DNA of 64,000 nucleotides, taken from positions 186,001 through 250,000 of the forward strand of contig NZ_LAQU01000004.1 of assembly GCF_000970345.1 (NCBI RefSeq), written 5' to 3'. The notes under the pieces were generated by a model. That model was not told where the DNA came from. It was given only the letters and a program-made list of their open reading frames with translations, and did not search any database. Below, piece by piece: positions 27,882-37,547 of this stretch. Each line of letters begins with the position of its first letter. Position 1 is the stretch's first letter. The translations under genes and the position numbers were made by a program. The DNA comes from Robbsia andropogonis. GTDB lineage: Bacteria; Pseudomonadota; Gammaproteobacteria; Burkholderiales; Burkholderiaceae.

Positions 27882-30488
27882 ATGACCGCTGAAAAGCCTA
27901 GTTTGACACAACATGGCCTTACACCGGCGGCCGTGTCATTCCGTGCGGACGGCACCGCATTCAGTGAAGCCTACGGTGATATTTACCATAGTGCGGCAGG
28001 TGCGCTGGGGCAGGCCCGTCACGTTTTCCTGGCTGGAAATGGCTTACCAGGGCGTTGGCGGGGCAGGCGGCGCTTCACAATTGTCGAAACCGGCTTCGGT
28101 ACCGGTTTAAATTTCCTGGCCACCTGGCTCGGCTGGCGCACCTTCCACGGCGCCGCGATGCCATCATCGTCATCCATTGCCACTCCGAAAGGCGGCTTTC
28201 ACGCGCCGGGAGCGGAAGGCACGCCCCAGGGTGTCGTGTCTTCGACCGGACCGGATGGTCCACGATTGCACTTCGTCTCGTTTGAACGTTATCCCTTGGT
28301 CCGGGATGACATGCAGCGCGCATTGATGCAGCATCAAGGAGTTACCGCTACAAACGGCACCTTCCGCGACGGGGGACCGGACCGCGATGCCGATGCGCAA
28401 GACCGGGCCGACCTGGCACCCTTGATTCACGCCCTCGTGGATGCCTGGCCATCGGTGCTGACGAACGGGGTGCATCGCCTGTCATTCGACAATGACCGGG
28501 TGGTACTCACCCTTGTATTCGGCGATGCCTGCGAATGCGCGGGCCAGATGCGGCTGCGCGCCGATGCATTCTATCTGGATGGTTTCTCGCCCGCGTGCAA
28601 TCCAGCGATGTGGCAACCCCGCTTGTTCAAAGCGCTTGCTCGAATGGCTGACGAGGGTGCCACGGTTGCTACGTATACAAGTGCGGGACAGGTCCGGCGC
28701 GACCTGATCGATGCGGGTTTCGCCGTGCGTCGCCTGCCCGGCTTCGGCGGCAAACGACAAATGAGCGCCGGCCCCTTCGCGCCACGCTGGCGGGTTCGTC
28801 GACATCCGCCCCCGATTCCCGCCGTTTGCCAGTCAGGCGATACAGGAACCAATAGCCCGGTCAACGCGACAAGCAAACATCGTACGGCCATGATCATCGG
28901 CGCTGGCGTTGCCGGCAGCGCGGTTGCAGACCAATTGACACGCCGCGGTTGGCACGTCGTGCTGATAGAGCGGTCCGAGCGGGCAGCCCAAGGCGCTTCG
29001 GGGAATCCTGCCGGCATTTTTCATCCTGTGGTGACGCGAGACGAAGGTCGCGCGACCCGATGGAGCCGTGCCGCTTTCCTATATGCGTTGCGCTATTGGC
29101 GAAATCTCGACCGTCACGACACTGACGGGGCCGGACACATTGGCACGCTCAGCACACATCGTAGATTGCGTTGGTCTGACACCGGGTTGGTGCAGCGGAT
29201 CGCGCGCGTCAGCGGCACCAGCGTTCCCAACGCTGACGATCTCGATGCACGCGGTAGAACCCAAAAAATCGTAACCGACCTCGCTAATCCCAATAAAGCA
29301 ATGGAGATTCCGGCCAGTGCGCCGTCGTTGTCGGTGACAGAGGATGAGGGCGGAGATGTGCCAGAAGCACCAGGGCTGCCTGCTTCTATCGCCGAACGAG
29401 TAACCTCCCCCATTATCCATGCGCTTACAGGCGTTTCCCTTCAAGGCGACGGATGGTGGTTCAAGGAGGGCGGCTGGATCGATCCGCGGTCGCTCATCGA
29501 TTGCATGCTTCACCGCGCGCGATCAGCAGCGCACGCGAAGACACCAACAGGAAGGGCTCCCGATGATGCTCCTCTCATCGATACCCACACCGCTCATGAC
29601 GTGTCGCCACTGGATATCCGATTCGGCGTGCATGTCGCACGCGTATCACAACACGATGGTACGTGGCACGCGTACGACGCAGAAAATACGATCATCGCGT
29701 CCGCCGATATTGTCGTACTGGCGAACGCATCGGACGCGGAGCGTGTCGCGGGTATAAATTTTCTGCCGACGGAGCCGGTTCGAGGTCAATTGACGGTACT
29801 GCCTCTAGTGCCTCAAATCAGGAGTGTCCATGCACGGGCGGACACTTTTGAAGACACGCCGCTTTCCGCTGCTCATGCCACGTTGCAGGCATTGAAAATG
29901 CCACTGATCGGTGGTGCCTACGTGATTCCCTTGCCGACACCCGCGCATGCGAAACATGAAGGCAGGACAGGCAATCCGTCTGACATTGGAGCAACCTTAC
30001 TGACAGGTGCAAGCTATCAAATAGGCGACACAAGTACCGCTATCCGCGATGCGGAACACCGCGATAACCTTGCACGCCTGGCCTTATTGCTGGATCTCCC
30101 ACCAGACACATTTCTAGCGTTGTCAGCAGACCCCTGCGCATCCAATGACCAATTATTAAACAATACGATTGGTGGCCGTGCCGCCATTCGTTGTGTAACA
30201 GGCGACCGCATGCCGTTTGTAGGGCAATTGCCAAACACAGAAGTCGCGCTGGCTAAAGCGTCCGCCCTACGCGGCGCCCATCTTGCCGATGTGCCACGAA
30301 TGCCAGGCCTGTTCGGCATATTCGGCCTGGGCTCACGTGGCATTCTGTGGTCCGCCCTCGCCGCGGAATGCCTTGCCAGCCTCATTGAAGGAGAGCCCGC
30401 GCCGATCGAAAACGATCTCCTAGACGCGATGGATCCGGCGCGATTTCTTCTTCGACACCTGCGGCGCTCGTCAAGCGAGCCTCGGTAA
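27882..30488 (+). CDS. mnmC: bifunctional tRNA wobble-uridine modification enzyme MnmC
   Basis: Encodes 868 residues. The N-terminal methyltransferase domain has TIVETGFGTGLNFL (SAM site) and YLDGFSPACNP MWQP. The C-terminal FAD oxidoreductase domain begins MIIGAGVAGSAVADQL near residue 338 and ends with GLGSRGILWSALAAE. It converts the carboxymethyl-type group installed by MnmE-MnmG on U34 to aminomethyl, then methylates it. The usual length is about 650-670; here several inserts add roughly 200 residues. mnmG lies 13 kb to the right. A stretch near 28140-28250 and the region around 29200-29400 are the inserted parts. Confidence 0.9.
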   Translation: MTAEKPSLTQHGLTPAAVSFRADGTAFSEAYGDIYHSAAGALGQARHVFLAGNGLPGRWRGRRRFTIVETGFGTGLNFLATWLGWRTFHGAAMPSSSSIATPKGGFHAPGAEGTPQGVVSSTGPDGPRLHFVSFERYPLVRDDMQRALMQHQGVTATNGTFRDGGPDRDADAQDRADLAPLIHALVDAWPSVLTNGVHRLSFDNDRVVLTLVFGDACECAGQMRLRADAFYLDGFSPACNPAMWQPRLFKALARMADEGATVATYTSAGQVRRDLIDAGFAVRRLPGFGGKRQMSAGPFAPRWRVRRHPPPIPAVCQSGDTGTNSPVNATSKHRTAMIIGAGVAGSAVADQLTRRGWHVVLIERSERAAQGASGNPAGIFHPVVTRDEGRATRWSRAAFLYALRYWRNLDRHDTDGAGHIGTLSTHRRLRWSDTGLVQRIARVSGTSVPNADDLDARGRTQKIVTDLANPNKAMEIPASAPSLSVTEDEGGDVPEAPGLPASIAERVTSPIIHALTGVSLQGDGWWFKEGGWIDPRSLIDCMLHRARSAAHAKTPTGRAPDDAPLIDTHTAHDVSPLDIRFGVHVARVSQHDGTWHAYDAENTIIASADIVVLANASDAERVAGINFLPTEPVRGQLTVLPLVPQIRSVHARADTFEDTPLSAAHATLQALKMPLIGGAYVIPLPTPAHAKHEGRTGNPSDIGATLLTGASYQIGDTSTAIRDAEHRDNLARLALLLDLPPDTFLALSADPCASNDQLLNNTIGGRAAIRCVTGDRMPFVGQLPNTEVALAKASALRGAHLADVPRMPGLFGIFGLGSRGILWSALAAECLASLIEGEPAPIENDLLDAMDPARFLLRHLRRSSSEPR

Positions 30489-30695
30489 AAAATACTTTCT
30501 TGACTGGGTCTGGACAGCCGCAGCGATTCAAGCGGACGTTTATCGACGGATGTGTTCCTCCAGCGAACGACTGCTTTACCACCCTGAAGCCATCAGCCGA
30601 ACATGGCCTCGTGCAATGCGACCAGACTCTCGCTGATTCGTTCCGATCTTGTTCACAAAATAAAAGCACTTGCCAGGCAAAGCCCGCTGCAATCT

Positions 30696-30704
30696 TGTGG
30701 ATAA
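30696..30704 (-). promoter_or_regulatory. DnaA box
   Basis: Reads TGTGGATAA on the plus strand, the exact complement of TTATCCACA. Confidence 0.75.
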
Positions 30705-30864
30705 CTTTGTTAGTAATGGGGCGGTGCAGCGTTGACGATTTCTGCATAACCCCGAAACAGAATGATAAGCGTGTCGAGGGAAGCGCCTTTTCCATGCAAC
30801 AATCCCCGAAGCATACCGACCTTATGAATACTATAACTATATGAAAAATATGATAATTATAGGC

Positions 30865-30920
30865 TTATCCACAGAAAATATCGACCTTTGTTAACTACTA
30901 CTATGTTTACTTAAGGTAAA
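30865..30920 (+). repeat. oriC module copy 1: DnaA box plus DnaA-trio-like triplets
   Basis: DnaA box TTATCCACA (30865-30873), 11 bases, CCTTTGTTAACTA, then CTACTACTA (30895-30903; opposite strand read 3' to 5' is GAT GAT GAT), then GTTTACTTAAGGTAAAC with inverted arms. Confidence 0.72.
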
Positions 30921-31360
30921 CATGAGTTAACGATATGGAAGGTATTCCGTTTCTGTTGACAATGTGAAGAACCCACTGAACTTCATCACTGCCACTTCAA
31001 AAAAGGCAGTAAATATGTCCATCTACTCAAGAGATAGCCCTCGATGTGCCCGCTTATAAAATAAGCAACCTTGCAGCAATTGCTTTGCGTACGAAATTGG
31101 CGAAAGTCAGCCCTTGTCGATCAGGACCGTTCGTTGGTGTGAAATCGGTGTCTGTGAAAAACCGGGATCGCCGATGCAAAGAGCCTGCGTAAAAAGCGAT
31201 TTGGGCGCAAAAGGTGGGGATTACATGTGCACGGATCTTGAAGAACTGGCGTTTCACCCTACTTCCATCGAAAGAACGCGATAACATGCACTTGTCATAC
31301 CGTGTTTGTCCCGGGGTATACAGCATATTCAACACGTTGTTAACAGGGAAGTTAACGGGG

Positions 31361-31416
31361 TTATCCACATAAATCACGGTCCTTTGTTAACTATTACTAC
31401 GTATACATACGTAAAC
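31361..31416 (+). repeat. oriC module copy 2: DnaA box plus DnaA-trio-like triplets
   Basis: DnaA box (31361-31369), again exactly 11 bases, then CCTTTGTTAACTA, CTATTACTA (31391-31399; opposite strand GAT AAT GAT) and a GTATAC/GTAAAC tail. It differs from copy 1 at 4 of the first 29 bases after the spacer and starts 496 bases downstream of it. Confidence 0.72.
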
Positions 31417-31966
31417 AAAGTAAACGCTATCGTTTAAAAGACAGGCGAAAAATATGGGGCACGAGCGATGTCCCCGATATTTCACAGGATGTCGTGACAC
31501 CAATGCGAATGATCTGGGCGGCGTCTTCGCCATGACGTGGAGTCGCCGATCGTGATGTGACGAAAGAATCGTATTTGGCAGAACGCACCAAACGGTGCAT
31601 TTGCAGCATGAATGTAATTCATATTACTGCCCTTGCTCGCCGTGATGGTCGTCTGGAACGCAAATAGCAGCGCGATGCTGTGGCAGAATGACTGCCCGCC
31701 GGATCGAAATGAGTGAATCCATCCGTCGATAGGCGGCGAAAGTCATCGTTCAGTCGATCGGTACAATCGATCTGGAGGCCTTCCAAGGGGTCCAGGAGCC
31801 AGTTCCAAGCATTGAGCGGCCATTGGGGTGTCTTTGATGCTTCTCGGGCCGCGTACGGTGTTTGAGGCCGTTTGCACCTAATTCGGGGTAACGCGGCAGG
31901 TCAATAGCAAGAGGGACGCCGCACCCCTGTGCGCGAGTCCCCGGATGTCATGGGAGACAGCACCAA

Positions 31967-33334
31967 ATGAATGCCGCTTTTTCTTTCTTGCCGTCGTCAT
32001 CGAATTGGATGGCTGACGACGTACTTTGGGCTGGGATCGCCTTGTTGTTTGCCGGCATCTTTGGCGAGCTGGGCTGGCGTCGCTGGCACATTCCGCGCGT
32101 CAGCGGATACGGGCTGGTGGGGGTGCTCGCCGGGCTGTGCGGGGTTTTCAACAAAGACCATGGCGCGGTGGCGACGCTACTGCCGGATGCGCGCCTGCTT
32201 GTCGATGTCGCGCTGGGTGTCTTGCTATTTCAACTGGGCGGTCATGTATCACTGCGCTGGATACGGAACAACCCCTGGCTGATTGTCATGAGCTTGGCTG
32301 AAGCGACGCTTTCCCTTTTGTTGGTCGCAGGCCTCGCATTACTTTGTGGTGTGGCGCCGATGACCGCATGGATACTCGGTGGTCTGGCGATGGCAAGCGC
32401 GCCAGCCATGTTGCTACACCTGCGTGGCGAACTGCGTGCGCAAGGGCAGGTCAGTGAGCGGATGTTGGTGCTTAGCGGCCTCAATAGCATTTATGCCGTG
32501 CTGGTCGTCAAACTAGGCTCGGCCTGGCCCCACCAAGTCTTCTATGGCGACCTGGCGGCGTCGTTGTTGCAACCGGCTTACCTGATTATCGGTTCCGTGA
32601 TAGTTGGCATGGCGCTAGCGGTGGCGTTTCACTTCCTCGGCACCTACGTGGTCGCGCGCGCGGAGTGGGGTGGCGGGCCAGCCCAGCAACGTGCCGAGTT
32701 CGTGCCGGCGGGCGCGCGTGACCGGACCGCGGGTGTCGTCATGTTGTACGGTCCGGTGCTGATAGGTATCGGCGTCTGCGATTTGTTGAAATTGTCTCCC
32801 ATTCTTGCGATGCTGGTCGCGGGAATGATTTTCGGCAATCACGGAGAGCGTCCGCGTGGATGGGCAAGGGAGTCGGGTTCGGCGACCTGGTTGATCACGG
32901 TGATCCTGTTTGTCCTTACCACGGAAACGTTCCGGTGGTCCGACTTGTCTTCCGGAGCGCTGGTCGCCGTCGTGGTGCTGGCCGCGCGTGCCATGGCGAA
33001 AATCAGCATGACCGCCTTGTTTGCGCGTCGTTCCGGGATAGGCGTGCGCAAAGGACTGGCCTTGGGGATCAGTCTGACCCCGATGTCGTCCCTCGCCTTT
33101 GTGCTGATGAGTGACACGTTCCTTCTTTACCCGTCATTCGACCCCGGGCTGAAGGCCATCGTGATGTGCGCGGTGGTAGCCTCGCAGTTGATTTTGCCGG
33201 TTTGTATTTACCGGGCGCTGATGTGGGTCCAGGAGGCGCCGCGAATCCCTGTTTCTGCACGGGCGGCCGAGGCCGGCCGGGCACGACGTGGCGGTAAGGA
33301 AAGGGCGGCCGGTGAGGCAGGCAGCGCCGGTTGA
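31967..33334 (+). CDS. CPA2-type cation:proton antiporter (Kef/NhaS-like membrane protein)
   Basis: Encodes 455 residues with about 11-12 hydrophobic helices. It has the CPA2 layout: N-terminal LLFAGIFGELGWRRWHIPRVSGYGLVG, the LVDVALGVLLFQLGGHVSL segment in place of the common FxxGLE helix, and ISLTPMSSLAFVLMSD near the end. There is no C-terminal nucleotide-binding (TrkA) domain, only a basic Ala/Gly/Arg tail. Ion preference (K+ or Na+) cannot be told. It is the first gene right of the proposed origin. Confidence 0.8.
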   Translation: MNAAFSFLPSSSNWMADDVLWAGIALLFAGIFGELGWRRWHIPRVSGYGLVGVLAGLCGVFNKDHGAVATLLPDARLLVDVALGVLLFQLGGHVSLRWIRNNPWLIVMSLAEATLSLLLVAGLALLCGVAPMTAWILGGLAMASAPAMLLHLRGELRAQGQVSERMLVLSGLNSIYAVLVVKLGSAWPHQVFYGDLAASLLQPAYLIIGSVIVGMALAVAFHFLGTYVVARAEWGGGPAQQRAEFVPAGARDRTAGVVMLYGPVLIGIGVCDLLKLSPILAMLVAGMIFGNHGERPRGWARESGSATWLITVILFVLTTETFRWSDLSSGALVAVVVLAARAMAKISMTALFARRSGIGVRKGLALGISLTPMSSLAFVLMSDTFLLYPSFDPGLKAIVMCAVVASQLILPVCIYRALMWVQEAPRIPVSARAAEAGRARRGGKERAAGEAGSAG

Positions 33335-33490
33335 ATGCATCGTCGTGGTTTGACCGGTGGGGTATCGTACATGGAAGGCATTGCTGTACGCCGCAACGCC
33401 TTCGATGGTTTTCAAATCGGCGAACACGTTGTCGTGTGCATTATTTTTCGCGGTTTGCCGTGTCACATCATTATGTAATCCGAATAGTCT

Positions 33491-34615
33491 ATGGCCTTGG
33501 AACCTTTTGTCGAATCGCGTCCGTTTACGCTTGGCGTCGAACTGGAAATCCAGATCGTCGATCGCTTGAACTATGACTTGACCCATGCAGCCTCGGACTT
33601 GCTTGCCTTGGTAAAAGACGAGCCGATCGATGGCTTGATCACGCCAGAGATCACGGAAAGCATGATTGAGATGTCCACGGGTATCTGCGCGGATTACCAG
33701 GATGTTTTGCGGCAGCTTGGCGCCGCACGCGATGTATTGGTGCAGGGAGCCGATCAATTGAATGTCGGTCTGGCCGGTGGCGGCACGCATCCGTTTCAGC
33801 GCTGGAACGATCGACAAATCTACGACAGCCCTCGATTCCACTATATTTCAGAACTGTATGGCTATCTCGCCAAGCAATTTACGGTGTTTGGGCAGCATGT
33901 TCACGTAGGCTGCCCAAGCGCTGACGATGCGCTTTATCTGCTGCACTCGCTTTCGGCTTTCGTCCCACACTTCATTGCGCTTTCGGCATCCTCACCTTAT
34001 GTGCAGGGGGAGGACACCGGTTTTCATTCGGCACGGCTGAATTCTGTCTTCGCCTTTCCGCTCAGCGGACGTGCGCCTTTTGTCTTGACCTGGGACGATT
34101 TTGTTGTCTATTTCGACAAGATGCGCCAGACCGGGGTCGTAAACAGTATGAAGGACTTTTACTGGGATATCAGGCCAAAGCCGGGATTTGGCACGATCGA
34201 AGTGCGTGTAATGGATACACCCTTCACAATAGAACATGCATCCGCCATTGCGTGTTATATCCAGGCCATTGCCCGGTGGATTTTGCATGATCGGCCTTTT
34301 GTGCCCATCGAGGACGACTATCTGGTTTATACATTCAACCGTTTTGAAGCGTGCCGGTTTGGGCTGGATGGTGTAATGGTGGATCCACGTTCGCATGTGC
34401 GCATGACAATCGCTGATGCGGTACTGGCGACCATTGATCAGATCACGCCGCATGCCGAGGCGCTGGGAGGCCAGGCGGCATTGGCGGTGATTCAGCAAGC
34501 GGCGAACGCGCGCATGAATGATGCCACCCGTCTGCGCCAGACGGTATTGCGGGAAGGTGCGCTGGACGAGGCTGTTCGTCAGCAGTGCGATCACTGGCGT
34601 CGCGTGCGGGCGTGA
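33491..34615 (+). CDS. ybdK: YbdK-family carboxylate-amine ligase
   Basis: Encodes 374 residues. The N-terminal [13 protein letters not shown] and the segments [17 protein letters not shown] and [10 protein letters not shown] match the YbdK (GCS2-like) family, full length. The E. coli member has weak glutamate-cysteine ligase activity in vitro; the true substrate is not established. The genome also has a genuine gshA in this window, so this gene is unlikely to be the main glutathione enzyme. ATG 33491 lacks a clear ribosome site. Confidence 0.85.
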   Translation: MALEPFVESRPFTLGVELEIQIVDRLNYDLTHAASDLLALVKDEPIDGLITPEITESMIEMSTGICADYQDVLRQLGAARDVLVQGADQLNVGLAGGGTHPFQRWNDRQIYDSPRFHYISELYGYLAKQFTVFGQHVHVGCPSADDALYLLHSLSAFVPHFIALSASSPYVQGEDTGFHSARLNSVFAFPLSGRAPFVLTWDDFVVYFDKMRQTGVVNSMKDFYWDIRPKPGFGTIEVRVMDTPFTIEHASAIACYIQAIARWILHDRPFVPIEDDYLVYTFNRFEACRFGLDGVMVDPRSHVRMTIADAVLATIDQITPHAEALGGQAALAVIQQAANARMNDATRLRQTVLREGALDEAVRQQCDHWRRVRA

Positions 34616-35385
34616 AGATTGATAAGTCGCGTTCCAGGAAATGCGTTGTTGCAAATTTCCACAATTGAAATACGCATTTCAAGCCTGAATATTTTTCAAT
34701 ACTCGCTTAAAATAGTCGCACTGCGACAGGATTCTGATGTGGTCGCTGGAATATGACGGTGAATGAAAGAATTGCCGAAAGCGTTGCATCGGAAGGTTCG
34801 ATCTGGATCCGGTGGTCCATTCATGCGCTTGGTGGTGAATTCTTGCGGCTTATGTCACGATGTTTCACTAGAGCGCGATATTGTTGTATAAAAAGGCACG
34901 CGGGAACTAAGTGGCATTTGGTCAGTCGTGCGGACGGTTGTTGTTCTCTTCTTGTGTAATGAAATGCCGGACGGATGATGTGGCGTGCTGTGCCTGCATA
35001 AACGTCATCAAGTAGAACCGCGAGATGGCGTAATATTTTTTGGTCCTTTTTAAGATAAGCTTTGCCAAATCGGTTTGATGGTGTGGGTAGACCGTAAGTG
35101 AATCGGCATGGATCCGGATATTCATCCCGCGCGTGGGATTGTCGGAATGGAGATACTCGGGCGAGGTAGCGATTGCGCAGGGTTGTATGTGGATTGAATG
35201 GCTGATTTGCCCAAATATGCGTTTGTGTCTAAATAGTCGAATGAAGGAAAATGGCTCGATGTGACGGGTTCGGTTCCTTCGGCTTTTGTGTAGACATAGT
35301 TGGTGTTGCGAAGGGGTCCGTCAACGCAAAGCGGCTGTCATGAAAACGTATTAGACCTGCTAAACAGAGATAAGAGCGAATATTG
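34616..35385. other. AT-rich intergenic region, no gene recognised
   Basis: 770 bases. The only structure I see is an imperfect hairpin just after the ybdK stop (GAAATGCGT at 34639 and ACGCATTTC at 34672, 24-base loop, then an AT-rich tract) that could end the ybdK transcript. Short frames here have no family features. Confidence 0.45.
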
Positions 35386-36084
35386 ATGAGTGAAGCAGTG
35401 TACGGCGAAGAGGTGATGGGACGCATCACCCACGGCATGTTGCGGCTGAGTACAGCCATGCGCAGCCAAGCGTGGAGTTGGGCAGAAGGCGCGGGCCTGA
35501 CACCGACGCAAGGCGAAATTCTCGTGTTGCTGATGCAACGTAAGTCGGCGTTGCGTCTTGGTGAGATCGCACGTCAGACCGCGTTGACCGCGGCGACTAC
35601 CAGCGATGCGGTCAGCACGCTCGAAACCAAGGGTCTGGTGGAAAAACGCCGTGCCGTCGATGACGGGCGCGCGTTGGCCGTGCGCTTGACAGCGAAGGGG
35701 CGCACTGCGGCCAAACGCGCGGCGCTCTGGCCTAATTTTCTGCAATCCGCGGCGTCATCACTGCCGGTGGAAGAGCAGGGCGCGTTGTATCGTTCCTTGT
35801 TGAAGGTAATCAACGAGCTCGAGGTCAAGGCACATATCCCGACGCATCGGATGTGTTTGAGTTGCGAGCATTTCGAGCCGTTGGGCGAGGCAGGAAAAGA
35901 AGGCAAGGTTGCGAAGAAGACGGCGCGTAGCGCCAAGGTTCGTGCTGTCGCGCCTGTACACCATTGCACCGCCTTGAAGATCGATTATCCCGACACGGGC
36001 ATACGACTGGATTGCGCGGCGTGGGAAGAAGCCAGCGAATCCAAGCGCAAGAAACATTGGAAGTTGTTTGTCCAGACGGCGTAA
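35386..36084 (+). CDS. MarR-family regulator with C-terminal cysteine cluster
   Basis: About 232 residues from ATG 35386 (a TTG lies one codon upstream). Residues 10-145 form a MarR winged helix: GEILVLLMQ, the recognition helix ALTAATTSDAVSTLETKGLVEKR and the wing DDGRALAVRLTAKG. Beyond the usual MarR end come about 85 residues with four cysteines, C157-x2-C160, C194 and C210, plus H162, H192 and H193 and a Lys-rich linker between them. This looks like a metal or Fe-S binding or thiol redox module. A redox or metal-responsive repressor is the natural guess. The OYE gene follows 334 bases downstream, a possible target. Confidence 0.8.
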   Translation: MSEAVYGEEVMGRITHGMLRLSTAMRSQAWSWAEGAGLTPTQGEILVLLMQRKSALRLGEIARQTALTAATTSDAVSTLETKGLVEKRRAVDDGRALAVRLTAKGRTAAKRAALWPNFLQSAASSLPVEEQGALYRSLLKVINELEVKAHIPTHRMCLSCEHFEPLGEAGKEGKVAKKTARSAKVRAVAPVHHCTALKIDYPDTGIRLDCAAWEEASESKRKKHWKLFVQTA

Positions 36085-36418
36085 GCCGCCGACGGTCACA
36101 CGACCGACCGTCAAAACGGTGCGGTATTTCATCGCAAGTACGCTGATTTATCCCCACACAAAATGTTGCGCCGCCCATTAGGGTGGCGCATTCTGCCGAT
36201 GCGACGGCGATCGTCGCACCGGACGAACGGCGGTGCCATTCCTGGAAGTGTCGACTTATTTATGCCTTGGTCGCGACTATCGGCACCGTGCATCACGATT
36301 TGTCCCAAATACCTTTTTTATAAAGCGATGAGACGATTCATTTCGTTCTCAGCGCGCATTCGGTTTCTCCCGCAGAATAACGGTTGGTTTTTCACGAATC
36401 GTCTGCATTGGAGCGGTC
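36085..36418. other. intergenic region MarR / OYE
   Basis: 334 bases. A 10-bp stem with a 4-base loop (36167-36190, TGCGCCGCCC with one G-T pair) may terminate the regulator transcript, though only a weak T tract follows. The right part must hold the OYE promoter; no operator identified. Confidence 0.4.
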
Positions 36419-37528
36419 ATGAGCGCATTATTTTCGTCGCAGTCGATACGAGGGTTGACGCTGCGCAATCGCATCATTGTCTCCCCTATGTGCCAATACG
36501 CCTGCGACAACGGCGCTGCCAATGACTGGCATCGCACCCATTGGGGCCATCTTTCGTATTCAGGCGCAGGCTTGTTCATCACCGAGGCCGTTGCGGTCGA
36601 GCCGGATGGGCGTATCACATCGCGGGACCTCGGGCTGTGGGACGACGCGACACAGGCGGCCATGGCCTCGGTGCTGGCATCCGTGCGCAGATACTCGGAT
36701 ATGCCGATAGGCATGCAGATTGGTCACGCCGGGCGCAAGGCATCATGTGCGGTGCCGTGGGAGGGGGGAGCGCAAGTCGGCGAGGCAACCGGTGGATGGC
36801 AGACCGTCGGACCATCGGAACTGGCCTTCGCGGAAGGTGATCGTGCGCCCCGACGCCTGAGTGTCGAGGAGATCGCGCGACTAGTGCAGCGATTCGTGGA
36901 TACCGCCACGCGTGCCGTGTCGCTGGGTGTTGATGCATTCGAGATCCACGCCGCCCATGGCTACCTGTTGCACCAATTTCTGTCGCCGCTGTCCAACCAA
37001 CGAGATGACGCCTATGGCGGGGCATTGGAAAATCGCATGCGCTTCCCATTGGCGGTATTTGATGCAGTACGTGCGGCGGTGCCTGAAGCGATTCCCGTTG
37101 GCGTGCGTGTCTCTGCATCGGACTGGGTGGATGGCGGTTGGGATATCGAGCAAACGGTAACATTCGCGAAGCAATTGAAAGCGCGCGGTTGCGATTGGAT
37201 CGATGCATCGTCCGGAGGCCTATCCGGTGCGCAACGCATTCCAGTGGGACCAGGCTATCAGGTTCCCTTCGCGGAACGCCTGAAGCGCGACGTCGGCATG
37301 CCGACAATGGCCGTTGGGTTGATCACTGAACCGACCCAGGCGGAGACAATCGTGGCAACCGGACAGGCGGATATGGTCGCTATTGCCCGCGCGATGTTGT
37401 ACGATCCGCGTTGGCCCTGGCATGCGGCCGCCACTTTAGGCGCGCAAGTCATTGCGCCGCCGCAATACTGGCGGTCGCAGCCACATGGGGTTAAGGGGTT
37501 GTTCGATACGGCGAAGCCGTCTTATTGA
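36419..37528 (+). CDS. NADH:flavin oxidoreductase of the old yellow enzyme family (YqjM-like)
   Basis: Encodes 369 residues forming an FMN-binding TIM barrel. Seen are SPMCQY with the flavin-tuning cysteine of the YqjM/thermophilic-like class, QIGHAGRKAS, the substrate-binding HAAHGYLLHQFLSPLSN, NRMRFPLAVFDAVR and the phosphate-binding ATGQADMVAIARAML. The enzyme reduces activated C=C bonds or related electrophiles with NAD(P)H; the physiological substrate is unknown. A GGAG site precedes ATG 36419. Possibly controlled by the cysteine-bearing MarR protein upstream. Confidence 0.88.
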   Translation: MSALFSSQSIRGLTLRNRIIVSPMCQYACDNGAANDWHRTHWGHLSYSGAGLFITEAVAVEPDGRITSRDLGLWDDATQAAMASVLASVRRYSDMPIGMQIGHAGRKASCAVPWEGGAQVGEATGGWQTVGPSELAFAEGDRAPRRLSVEEIARLVQRFVDTATRAVSLGVDAFEIHAAHGYLLHQFLSPLSNQRDDAYGGALENRMRFPLAVFDAVRAAVPEAIPVGVRVSASDWVDGGWDIEQTVTFAKQLKARGCDWIDASSGGLSGAQRIPVGPGYQVPFAERLKRDVGMPTMAVGLITEPTQAETIVATGQADMVAIARAMLYDPRWPWHAAATLGAQVIAPPQYWRSQPHGVKGLFDTAKPSY

Positions 37529-37547
37529 TTCAAGTGATGAGTGTGCG

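Larger units (their letters stand above)
30489..31966. other. oriC: candidate chromosomal replication origin (oriC) region
   Basis: 1.48 kb without a credible gene and visibly more AT-rich than its surroundings. Three perfect DnaA boxes of TTATCCACA stand at 30696-30704 (minus), 30865-30873 (plus) and 31361-31369 (plus), with near-matches at 30649-30657 and around 31152. Five GTTAAC hexamers lie at 30890, 30926, 31339, 31351 and 31386. A strongly AT-rich segment (30825-30862) abuts the second box. Each plus-strand box heads a copy of a 56-bp module. dnaA is not adjacent. Position between mostly leftward and mostly rightward genes and 12 kb from parS agrees with an origin. Inference from motifs; no skew calculated. 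Confidence 0.72.
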
